64,000 nucleotides of DNA from Protonemura montana (taxonomy: Eukaryota > Arthropoda > Insecta > Plecoptera > Nemouridae): contig OX387612.1 of assembly GCA_947568835.1 (NCBI GenBank), positions 12,092,001-12,156,000 on the forward strand, given 5' to 3'. Below are positions 24,601 through 37,000 of the stretch, piece after piece (within the stretch, counting starts at the first letter, position 1; every line of letters begins with the position of its first letter). The notes beneath the pieces were generated by a model. The model saw nothing but the letters and a program-made list of their open reading frames with translations, was not told the origin of the DNA and did no database searches. A program made the position numbers and the translations under genes.

Positions 24601-27600
24601 TCTAAAAAGTAACTATCAAATGATCCAGATTAAATAATTGAACGTTGTAGTAAAATAAGGGTCTAATAATTTCCTTGGTATTTTTAACTGATTTCGTAAG
24701 AACTGAGAATACATTTCAAAGGCGGGCGAAACAAGAGACGGTCGTAGGATGACGTGACTAACAACCACAATTCAAATGAAAAAATCAGTCATTTAATTAA
24801 AGGGTTGCTGGCGGCGACGTCAACGTGAAGAGGACAACGACGTGGAGGTCTCCAGCTCAGCGCAAACAAATTACGAGCCAGTGACTGAGGTACGTTTTGT
24901 AGCACAGACTCTAGCAATACAAGCAACTCTAGCTCATCGCAAGCAAACTACAAGCCAGTGACTGAGTTCAGTCTTGTAGCACAGACTCTAGCAATACAAG
25001 CAACTCTAGCTCATCGCAAGCAAACTACAAGCCAGTGACTGAGTTCAGTCTTGCAGCACAGACTCTAGCAATACAAGCAACTCTAGCTCATCGCAAGCAA
25101 ACTACAAGCCAGTGACTGAGTTCAGTCTTGTAGCACAGACTCTAGCAATACAAGCAACTCTAGCTCATCGCAAGCAAACTACAAGCCAGTGACTGAGTTC
25201 AGTCTTGCAGCACAGACTCTAGCAATGCAAGCAACTCTAGCTCATCGCAAGCAAACTACAAGCCAGTGACTGAGTTCAGTCTTGCAGCACAGACTCTAGC
25301 AATACAAGCAACTCTAGCTCATCGCAAGCAAACTACAAGCCAGTGACTGAGTTCAGTCTTGTAGCACAGACTCTAGCAATACAAGCAACTCTAGCTCATC
25401 GCAAGCAAACTACAAGCCAGTGACTGAGTTCAGTCTTGTAGCACAGACTCTAGCAATGCAAGCAACTCTAGCTCATCGCAAGCAAACTACAAGCCAGTGA
25501 CTGAGTTCAGTCATGTAGCACAGACTCTAGCAATACAAGCAACTCTAGCTCATCGCAAGCAAACTACAAGCCAGTGACTGAGTTCAGTCTTGCAGCACAG
25601 ACTCTAGCAATGCAAGCAACTCTAGCTCATCGCAAGCAAACTACAAGCCAGTGACTGAGTTCAGTCTTGTAGCACAGACTCTAGCAATACAAGCAACTCT
25701 AGCTCATCGCAAGCAAACTACAAGCCAGTGACTGAGTTCAGTCTTGTAGCACAGACTCTAGCAATACAAGCAACTCTAGCTCATCGCAAGCAAACTACAA
25801 GCCAGTGACTGAGTTCAGTCTTGCAGCACAGACTCTAGCAATACAAGCAACTCTAGCTCATCGCAAGCAAACTACAAGCCAGTGACTGAGTTCAGTCTTG
25901 CAGCACAGACTCTAGCAATGCAAGCAACTCTAGCTCATCGCAAGCAAACTACAAGCCAGTGACTGAGTTCAGTCTTGTAGCACAGACTCTAGCAATACAA
26001 GCAACTCTAGCTCATCGCAAGCAAACTACAAGCCAGTGACTGAGTTCAGTCTTGTAGCACAGACTCTAGCAATGCAAGCAACTTGTTTATTTTGCCGTCT
26101 TTTTGTCTCTAGAACTTCGAGGTGGCGATCCGGATCGTGGACTTGCGCAAGACGTTCCCGTCGGGGACGATGGCTGTGGACGGTGTCACTCTCAACGTGT
26201 TTAAGTACCAGACTACCGCTCTGTTGGGTCACAATGGTGCCGGGAAGACCACCACGATGTCCATGATCACAGGTAAAACAACACCTCTCATTCACATGCA
26301 ACACCTTTAACTTGTAGTGCATCAGACCTGGTTGCAGATTTCATCCTGGGTTACTCTGCAGGTAAATGTTTACCTTTATTGTTACTTTTAAAGCTTATAC
26401 TCAATGTCCAGGTTTAATCTCACCGAAATCTCAATCCTATACTTCTTAATTTGGTCCAAATTTGCTTGCTTTTAATTTAAAGAATCTGTGTCCATATTAG
26501 TATGTGATTAGTGTATTTTGTTATAATAATTACCATAGCGATTCTGATCTTGCGGCAAACGATCTCATTGAGATTTTAAACACAGCTCAATTAAGAACCA
26601 CTTTAATCACATTCAGTTTTTGTTTACAAAATTCGATTCCAAGATCGATTTCGTATAATAAGAAGCCATTAAACAAAATGCAAATACTCGCAGATAAGTC
26701 GTCAAAATTTCAGGACAGACTTGCAAAGTGCCAAAGAAACTGTTTACTTGTGGGTTTTTTTAAATATTTTAATCATCTGAGAGGTATTTTTATAAAGTCA
26801 AAGTGCTAAGCATTCTGTTGCACTACAAACAAGTTATTAGCATTTAGTCGTTGCGTATTTTACTTAACACTAAATAAAATTGAAATTTGCACACTAAAAA
26901 CTTTGCTTTGAAAATTGTTTGAACATTTACTAAATGCTTAAAAATAAGAAATATTTCCATCGCACCTTACGTGGATGTAACCTAATAGGATAAAATCTAA
27001 TTTAAATTGTAAAAGCTTGCAATGCGCGGGGCATTTTCTTATTAACAACACTGTAACCGTCTCAAAAATCGAAGCCCAAACGGGGACTCGAACCCCGATC
27101 TCCACCTGTCGCGGGTGTTGCTCTAACCAATTGAGCTACTTGGACCCCGATCTCCACCTGTCGCGGGTGTTGCTCTAACCAATTGAGCTACTTGAACCCC
27201 GATCTCCACCTGTCGCGGGTGTTGCTCTAACCAATTGAGCTACTTGGACACCGATCTCCACCTGTCGCGGGTGTTGCTCTAACCAATTGAGCTACTTGGA
27301 CCCGGATCTCCACCTGTCGCGGGTGTTGCTCTAACCAATTGAGCTACTTGGACCCCGATCTCCACCTGTCGCGGGTGTTGCTCTTACCAAATGGGCTACT
27401 TGGACCCCGATGGTTCGAGTCCGCGTTTGGGCATCAATTTTCAACTTTCACGTGTTCGACTGGGCATGTGACTCTGCCCCAGTACAACTTTCACGTGTTC
27501 GACTGGGCATGTGACTCTGTCCCAGTGCAACTTTCACGTGTTCGACTGGGCATGTGACTCTGTCCCAGTGCAACATGGTGGACATGGTGGACATGGTGGA

Positions 27601-30600
27601 CATGATGGACATGATGGACATGGCGGACATGATGGGCATGATGGACATGGTGGACATGGTGGACACGATGGACATGGCGGACATGATGGACATGGTGGAC
27701 ATGGTGGACATGTTGGACATGATGGACATGATGGACATGATGGACATGGTGGACATGATGGACATGGTGGACATGGTGGACATGTTGGACATGATGAACA
27801 TGATGGACATGATGGACATGGTGGACATGATGGACATGATGGACATGGTGGACTTGATGGACATGATGGACATGATGGACATGGCGAACATGATGGACAT
27901 GTTGGACATGATGGACATGGTGGACTTGTTGGACATGGTGGACATGGTGGACATGATGGACATGGTGGACATGATGGACATGGTGGACATGATGGACATG
28001 GTGGACATGGTGGACATGGTGGACATGGTGGACATGATGGACATGGTGGACATGGTGGACATGATGGACATGATGGACATGGTGGACATGATGGACATGA
28101 TGGACATGATGGACATGATGGACATGATGGACATGGTGGACATGATGGACATGGTGGACATGATGGACATGGTGGACATGATGGACATGTTGGACATGAT
28201 GGACATGATGGACATGGTGGACATGGTGGACATGATGGACATGGTGGACATGTTGGACATGGTGGACATGGTGGACATGGTGGACATGATGGACATGATG
28301 GACATGATGGACATGGTGGACATGGTGGACATGGTGGACATGGTGGACATGCTGGACATGGTAGACATGGTGGACATGGTGGACATGGTGGACATGCTGG
28401 ACATGGTGGACATGGTGGACATGGTGGACATGATGGACATGATGGACATGATGGACATGATGGACATGATGGACATGATGGACATGATGGACATGATGGT
28501 CTGTTCCAGGCATGATCCCGACCACGAGTGGCGACATCTGGGTTGACGGCTACAACACGCGGACCGACCTGAGGCGCGTGCGTGCAAGCATGGGACTCTG
28601 TCCCCAACAGAACATGTTCTTTGACAAGCTTAGCGTCCAGGAGCACATCATGTTGTTTGCCATGGTGAGTCTTTGTCTGACCAATCTTTGTTGTTCATCG
28701 TTTAGCCAGCGCCTTCTTGTTCATTAATTTCTTGAATCGACTTCATCTTTACACCTGCTGGTTGCTCATCAGCATCGTCTTCTGTCAAATCCGTCATTCT
28801 TTAATTTTTTTCATTTACATAATTCCATTTGTTTTATAGCCGTCTGGAAACTAAGTAAGCAACACTTTTTTTTAACTGCAGCTGTCAGTGAAAAATCGTT
28901 TTATTTAGATTAAATTTCATAACAAAAACTATTTCAACTGGGTTTTGAATGCTAAGTAAAGGGCTGCTAAATTTCGCGACGTTTCGTAACATATACTAGT
29001 TACTTCTTCAGAGGTTTGAGCAGTCCTGACAATTTTCCGATAACAAAAGAACCACATAAAATTATAACAATTCCCAAGTTCAAGCTTCAATGACATGAGG
29101 ATTATGTCATAAGACTAATGAGGACTGCTCAAACCTCTGAAGAAGTAACAGGTACAAGTTACGAAACGTCGGGAAATTCAGTTGTTCTTCACTTAGCATT
29201 GAAAACCCAGTTGAAATAGTTTTTGTTAAAACTTGTGCTAAGTTTACATCAAGTAGCCATGAGTCTAAAAACTATGAATACATTTCAATATATTGTTTTG
29301 CAAAAGTACACCAACAAAGGGGTTGGTTATATTTAACCATTTGTTGGTCGAGAAGCTACTAAAATTGAGCCGGATTGATGAATGATGGACCAACTCGAAG
29401 TCGTGTACGTCTTCCAGCTGAAAGGCAGCAAGTACCGCGCGGCGAGGGATGAGGTTGACGACCTCATGGAGAAGTTGGATTTCAAAACAAAATACGATCT
29501 GACTCCTGACAAACTGTCAGGTGGTTTCAAGCGCAGACTCTCCCTGGCGATCGCACTCATTGGCGGAAGTCAGGTCGTAGTACTCGACGAGCCCACTTCC
29601 GGTTTGGACGCCGAGGGAAGGAGAAAGGTAGGTTTGATTCGATTTATTTTGTTATTGTTTGTACAAAGTACATTGTTTAACAATTAATTTAATTTATCTA
29701 ATAACTTACTACAAGTGCAACTAATCTTAGTTAACATCAACTAAGTTCTTTGTTATAAATGAGAAGATTTCTGATATTTCCAACTCGTTTCAGACAGATT
29801 TATTTTGTAATGCAGTTAAATTCAGTCAAATTATGTCACTAAGTTAATTTCACTGGGTTATTATATTTAATTTTTTGCAAGAATAAAATTCTCCTTCAAT
29901 GAGAAATGATTTAGTTGACAGTTTACAGGTGGCGAAGTTTGATGTTTTAAAATTATTTGGTAGCAAGTTAAATAGAATAAGACCAGAGAGTTAAGTTTGT
30001 CGTTTAATTTGTGCACGTGGAAAATACGATTAGGGTTGGTGCAGCAAAGAATTTGGGCAAAGTGTGACAAATTAACTATTACAAGAAAAGGTGCGGAACT
30101 TCAAAGCTTGTAATGAACCGTCTCCATTTAAGCAATTATATTTTACTTTAATATCTGCCATAAATCTTTAATAAAATACAAATTGTTTAAAGCTAGAAGA
30201 GGTTCAAATAATTACAAGTTTGACTGTGAATTATAAATGTATACCAATCTGTGTATTTATACCAACCAAGGTGTGGGATCTCATGCAGAGCATGCGTGGG
30301 CACCGAACCATCCTGCTGACAACGCTCTTGTATGTGTGTAACCAATCTGTCTCAGGTGTGGGATCTCCTGCAGAGCATGCGTGGGCACCGAACCATCCTG
30401 ATGACAACGCTCTTGTATGTGTGTGACCAATCTGTCTCAGGTGTGGGATCTCCTGCAGAGCATGCGTGGACAGCGAACCATCCTGCTGACAACGCTCTTG
30501 TATGTGTGTAACCAATCTGTCTCAGGTGTGGGATCTCCTGCAGAGCATGCGTGGACACCGAACCATCCTGCTGACAACGCTCTTGTATGTGTGTAACCAA

Positions 30601-30985
30601 TCTGTCCCAGGTGTGGGATCTCCTGCAGAGCATGCGTGGACACCGAACCATCCTGCTGACAACGCTCTTGTATGTGTGTGACCAATCTGTCTCAGGTGTG
30701 GGATCTCCTGCAGAGCATGCGTGGACACCGAACCATCCTGCTGACAACGCTCTTGTATGTGTGTGACCAATCTGTCTCAGGTGTGGGATCTCCTGCAGAG
30801 CATGCGTGGACACCGAACCATCCTGCTGACAACGCACTATATGGAGGAAGCTGACGCTCTTAGCGACCGAGTGGCCATCATGGAACACGGCCGAGTAGAG
30901 TGTTACGGCACCGCGCTCTACCTGAAGAAGCGCTACGGTATGGTCCTGGTTTGATGGCACTGTTTGGGCCAACCGAAATATTATT

Positions 30986-31016
<31 letters not shown>

Positions 31017-34000
31017 ATGTTACCTCTATATTATTTAAGGTTAATATAGAACCTGGATATAATTTTGAACCAAAAACTTCTAAAGAAATGAAGGCTTAAC
31101 TTAGCAATATTCAAATAAGATAACAACATCCGATAGCATTTATAAAGAAATGCATGTCAAAGTTGTGAAATAAAAATAAATAAATAAATATTATATAATA
31201 AGAATATTATTCTTAGCCAGGATCAATGGCACCGTTTCAATCGGGCTTAAACAGATTTCTAGACTCAAGTCTACTTGATGTAAACTTAGCACTAGTTTTA
31301 ACAAAAACTATTTCAACTGGGTTTTCAATGCTAAGTGAAGAACAACTGAATTTCCCAACGTTTCGTAACTTGTACCTGTTACTTTATCATGGACTGCTCT
31401 TACCCTTGATAAAGTAACAGGTACAAGTTACAAAACGTTGGGAAATTCAGTTGTTCTTCACTTAGCATTGAAAACCCAGTTGAAATAGTTTTTGTTTAAT
31501 ATTTACTTCAATTTTGTCGTAGTTCAAACAGTAGGGTTTAACAGCTTCACTGAAATTTAGACCTGAAGGAAAATTGCGACTAATTCGTAAGAAGAAAGTG
31601 ATAAACTTCAGAGTTTCGGGCCATTCTTGGCAAGTAATTAGAAAACAAAACTTAGTCAATCACAGTTGAATACTTTGTCTACGTATTCTGTCTTCCTCTA
31701 TCCTGGCAATGCGGCCAGGAGACGTCAACCGGGATTGGTCTGAAATCGCCAGGGATCTTTGATGGCCGTTTCATTGCGTCGTGTTACTGCGGCTCGGTAG
31801 GGTAGCGGCAGAGCTCGTAGCTTGCTTTATGCCTGGTTTCGTGGCGATGCGATCTTCCGGGGGTCAATGCTTTGTTATTGAGGATAGAAACAATGCAGTC
31901 ATATATGTACAAACTAGGTCGGTAGCGGGAGAACGTTAAAGCGACGAAACAGCGGCCGACAGCTGTCTTTATAAAATATTTCGGAGCATGGATCGTTGCT
32001 GGCCCTTGCCATTATGCGAATTGCCTTTTTTTGAAGTTTACAAATTCTGACAGCGTGCGATGCGTGCCCCCACAGGGTTATTCCGTACTCGATTTTCGAG
32101 TGTCTGTGAGCAAAGTATACCATCCTAACGGCTGACAGGGTGGTGGTTTCCATAAGCCTCCGTAGGAGAAAGAGACCAGATGCTATTCTTGGTGCAATGT
32201 GGTTTACATGGCTTGTAAACCATGTCAAGGTTGTTTGTCAAATTAATGCCCAGGAGCTTCACTTCTTTTGTTTCTTCGATCGATTTACCTGAGAGCAAAG
32301 TATACCATCAATGTGATGACAATGATGATCTCGGTGTTGCTTAGGTTCGGGATATCTGCTGTCAGTATTGATGTTACCCCGCACCGACGTCGACCTAGTG
32401 ACGGCCTTTGTGGTGAAACAGCTGCCGAGCGCACGTTTCAAAACACAGATAGGTGCTCAGCTCACCTTCACGCTGCCCCAGGAGCAGAAGGGTCAATTCG
32501 CTGGGCTGTTCGATGCGATCGAAGCCAACAAGACAAAGCTCGGCGTCCTTTCCATTGGCGTCTCCATGGGAACGCTTGAAGACGTCTTCATCGCGGTCGG
32601 CAATGCGGCCAGGATCAGCCAGGTAACGCACAGGTTTGCAAGTTTGGAAACTTGCAAACATTGCAAACTTTCTATTGCAAACGCTTGCAATGCGCGGGTA
32701 TTTTATTACCATCAAAACCAAGATAATATCTCTCAAAAAGTGGGTGTATCTTGTTGATACGGCCGATATTTACAGCGTGGCTACGTTCAACTACCTTGCC
32801 GATGTTTAAAATATAAAAAAAAACCACAAATAAACAATTTCTTTGGCACTTTGCAAGTCTGTCCTGAAATTTTGACGACTTATCTGCGAGTATTTGCATT
32901 TTTTTTTATGGTTTCTTCTTATACGAAATCGTACCGTGTAAATAAGAACTGAGTCTGATTAAAGTGGTACATATTTAAGCAGTGTTTAAAACCTCAATGA
33001 GATTGTTTACCACGAGATCAGTTTCACTATAGTAATTCTTCATCTTGAAGCAAGCAAAGTTGGACCAAATTAGGAAGAAAAGGATTGAGATTTCGGTGAG
33101 ATTAAACCTGGACGTTGAGTCTAAGTCTTGAGGGTAAACATTTTTTGCCAGAGTGACCCTCGATAAGATCTTATCTTTGCTACAGAAATTGCTATAATCA
33201 ACTCAAAATAATCTCATCACTTAAATCTATATCACCAAACACGGCACTAATCCGTACAAATCTCACGTACATCAAACATTCTGTAAATATTTGCCACTAA
33301 CTTTACATTCATAAGAAGTGAATTACAAGAGCAAATTTCAACTTCTTATTTGTTCTGTGATTCTGTCCTCGTGACGTATTGACCCCTTGTTCTGTGATTC
33401 TGTCCTCGTGACGTATTGACCCCTTGTTCTGTGATTCTGTCCTCGTGACGTATTGACCCCTTGTTCTGTGATTCTGTCCACGTGACGTATTGACCACTTG
33501 TTCTGTGATTCTGTCCTCGTGACGTATTGACCCCTTGTTCTGTGATTCTGTCCTCGTGACGTATTGACCCCTTGTTCTGTGATTCTGTCCTCGTGACGTA
33601 TTGACCCCTTGTTCTGTGATTCTGTCCACGTGACGTATTGACCTCTTGTTCTGTGATTCTGTCCACGTGACGTATTGACCCCTTGTTCTGTGATTCTGTC
33701 CTCGTGACGTATTGACCCCTTGTTCTGTGATTCTGTCCACGTGACGTATTGACCCCTTGTTCTGTGATTCTGTCCTCGTGACGTATTGACCCCTTGTTCT
33801 GTGATTCTGTCCTCGTGACGTATTGACCCCTTGTTCTGTGATTCTGTCCACGTGACGTATTGACCCCTTGTTCTGTGATTCTGTCCTCGTGACGTATTGA
33901 CCACTTGTTCTGTGATTCTGTCCTCGTGACGTAATGACCACTTGTTCTGTGATTCTGTCCTCGTGACGTATTGACCGTTTGTTCTGTGATTCTGTCCACG

Positions 34001-37000
34001 TGACGTATTGACCACTTGTTCTGTGATTCTATCCTCGTGACGTATTGACCCCTTGTTCTGTGATTCTGTCCTCGTGACGTATTGACCCCTTGTTCTGTGA
34101 TTCTGTCCTCCTGACGTATTGACCCCTTGTTCTGTGATTCTGTCCTCGTGACGTATTGACCCCTTGTTCTGTGATTCTGTCCACGTGACGTATTGACCCC
34201 TTGTTCTGTGATTCTGTCCTCGTGACGTAATGACCCCTTGTTCTGTGATTCTGTCCTCGTGACGTATTGACCCCTTGTTCTGTGATTCTGTCCACGTGAC
34301 GTATTGACCCCTTGTTCTGTGATTCTGTCCTCGTGACGTATTGACCCCTTGTTCTGTGATTCTGTCCTCGTGACGTATTGACCCCTTGTTCTGTGATTCT
34401 GTCCTCGTGACGTATTGACCCCTTGTTCTGTGATTCTGTCCACGTGACGTATTGACCCCTTGTTCTGTGATTCTGTCCACGTGACGTATTGACCCCTTGT
34501 TCTGTGATTCTGTCCTCGTGACGTATTGACCCCTTGTTCTGTGATTCTGTCCACGTGACGTATTGACCCCTTGTTTTGTGATTCTGTCCTCGTGACGTAT
34601 TGACCCCTTGTTCTGTGATTCTGTCCTCGTGACGTATTGACCCCTTGTTCTGTGATTGTGTCCACGTGACGTATTGACCCCTTGTTCTGTGATTCTGTCC
34701 TCGTGACGTATTGACCACTTGTTCTGTGATTCTGTCCACGTGACGTATTGACCCCTTGTTCTGTGATTCTGTCCTCGTGACGTATTGACCCCTTGTTCTG
34801 TGATTCTGTCCTCGTGACGTATTGACCGATTGTTCTGTGATTCTGTCCTCGTGACGTATTGACCCCTTGTTCTGTGATTCTGTCCTCGTGACGTATTGAC
34901 CCCTTGTTCTGTGATTCTGTCCTCGTGACGTATTGACCCCTTGTTCTGTCCTCGTGACGTATTGACCCCTTGTTCTGTGATTCTGTCCTCGTGACGTATT
35001 GACCCCTTGTTCTGTGATTCTGTCCTCGTGACGTATTGACCCCTTGTTCTGTGATTCTGTCCACGTGACGTATTGACCCCTTGTTCTGTGATTCTGTCCA
35101 CGTGACGTATTGACCCCTTGTCCTGTGATTCTGTCCACGTGACGTATTGACCCCTTGTTCTGTGATTCTGTCCACGTGACGTATTGACCTCTTGTTCTGT
35201 GATTCTGTCCACGTGACGTATTGACCCCTTGTTCTGTGATTCTGTCCACGTGACGTATTGACCACTTGTTCTGTGATTCTGTCCACGTGACGTATTGACC
35301 TCTTGTTCTGTGATTCTGTCCACGTGACGTATTGACCCCTTGTTCTGTGATTCTGTCCTCGTGACGTATTGACCACTTGTTCTGTGATTCTGTCCACGTG
35401 ACGTATTGACCCCTTGTTCTGTGATTCTGTCCACGTGACGTATTGACCCCTTGTTCTGTGATTCTGTCCTCGTGACGTATTGACCACTTGTTCTGTGATT
35501 CTGTCCTCGTGACGTATTGACCAATTGTTCTGTGATTCTGTCCTCGTGACGTATTGACCCCTTGTTCTGTGATTCTGTCCTCGTGACGTATTGACCACTT
35601 GTTCTGTGATTCTGTCCTCGTGACGTATTGACCACTTGTTCTGTGATTCTGTCCTCGTGACGTATTGACCACTTGTTCTGTGATTCTGTCCACGTGACGT
35701 ATTGACCCCATGTTCTGTGATGCTGTCCACGTGACGTATTGACCACTTGTTCTGTAATTCTGTCCTCGTGACGTATTGACCACTTGTTCTGTGATTCTGT
35801 CCTCGTGACGTATTGACCGATTGTTCTGTGATTCTGTCCTCGGGACGTATTGACCACTTGTTCTGTGATTCTGTCCTCGTGACGTATTGACCACTTGTTC
35901 TGTGATTCTGTCCTCGTGACGTATTGACCACTTGTTCTGTGATTCTGTCCTCGTGACGTATTGACCACTTGTTCTGTGATTCTGTCCTCGTGACGTATTG
36001 ACCACTTGTTCTGTGATTCTGTCCTCGTGACGTATTGACCACTTGTTCTGTGATTCTGTCCTCGTGACGTATTGACCACTTGTTCTGTGATTCTGTCCTC
36101 GTGACGTATTGACCACTTGTTCTGTGATTCTGTCCACGTGACGTATTGACCACTTGTTCTGTGATTCTGTCCTCGTGACGTATTGACCCCTTGTTCTGTG
36201 ATTCTGTCCTCGTGACGTATTGACCACTTGTTCTGTGATTCTGTCCTCGTGACGTATTGACCACTTGTTCTGTGATTCTGTTCACGTGACGTATTGACCC
36301 CTTGTTCTGTGATTCTGTCCTCGTGACGTATTGACCGCTTGTTCTGTGATTCTGTCCTCGTGACGTATTGACCACTTGTTCTGTGATTCTGTCCTCGTGA
36401 CGTATTGACCCCTTGTTCTGTGATTCTGTCCTCGTGACGTATTGACCACTTGTTCTGTGATTCTGTCCTCGTGACGTATTGACCACTTGTTCTGTGATTC
36501 TGTCCTCGTGACGTATTGACCACTTGTTCTGTGATTCTGTCCTCGTGACGTATTGACCACTTGTTCTGTGATTCTGTCCACGTGACGTATTGACCCCTTG
36601 TTCTGTGATTCTGTCCTTCACTAAATGCAATCGTGCGCGCGCAGGGTTTGACAACAGATGAGGACGAGATCCAGAGATTGCTGAGTGTCAAGGTCGACTT
36701 GAAAAGAATGCGTGGACCGGAACTAAGGCTGCAACAGGTGTACGCGGTGGCCGTAAAGAGATTCACAGACATGCGTAGAAACTGGATGGAGAGGATGATA
36801 CCGGTGAGATTGAAATTGATGCTTGTTAATGGTTTTTAGAATCATGTCTACTGAATTTATCCTTAGAACTAGGTTTTAGAAAAACTATCTGTAATTGGTT
36901 TTAATGCTTAGTAAAGGATAACTAAATAAAGTTGCCATTTACTTAGCATTTAAAACCCATTTCAAATAGATTTTCTGATTGATGCGTGTCGTTATTTAAT

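Noticed and set aside
24890-26083. CRISPR-like regular array
   Set aside because: Units are contiguous full-length copies with no unique spacers, in a eukaryotic intron.
27448-28646. His/Gly-, Met/Asp-, Ser/Met- and Cys/Pro-repeat proteins
   Set aside because: Five frames are open at once over a 9-bp array; no plausible gene.
31690-31730. 16-base match (GGCAATGCGGCCAGGA) to the end of exon 14
   Set aside because: Too short to call an exon duplication; it lies in a LINE fragment on the other strand.
33338-36772. Minus-strand frames of 1,144 and 1,102 codons (38-bp array)
   Set aside because: Two different frames of the same array are both open, the mark of a stop-free repeat rather than a gene.
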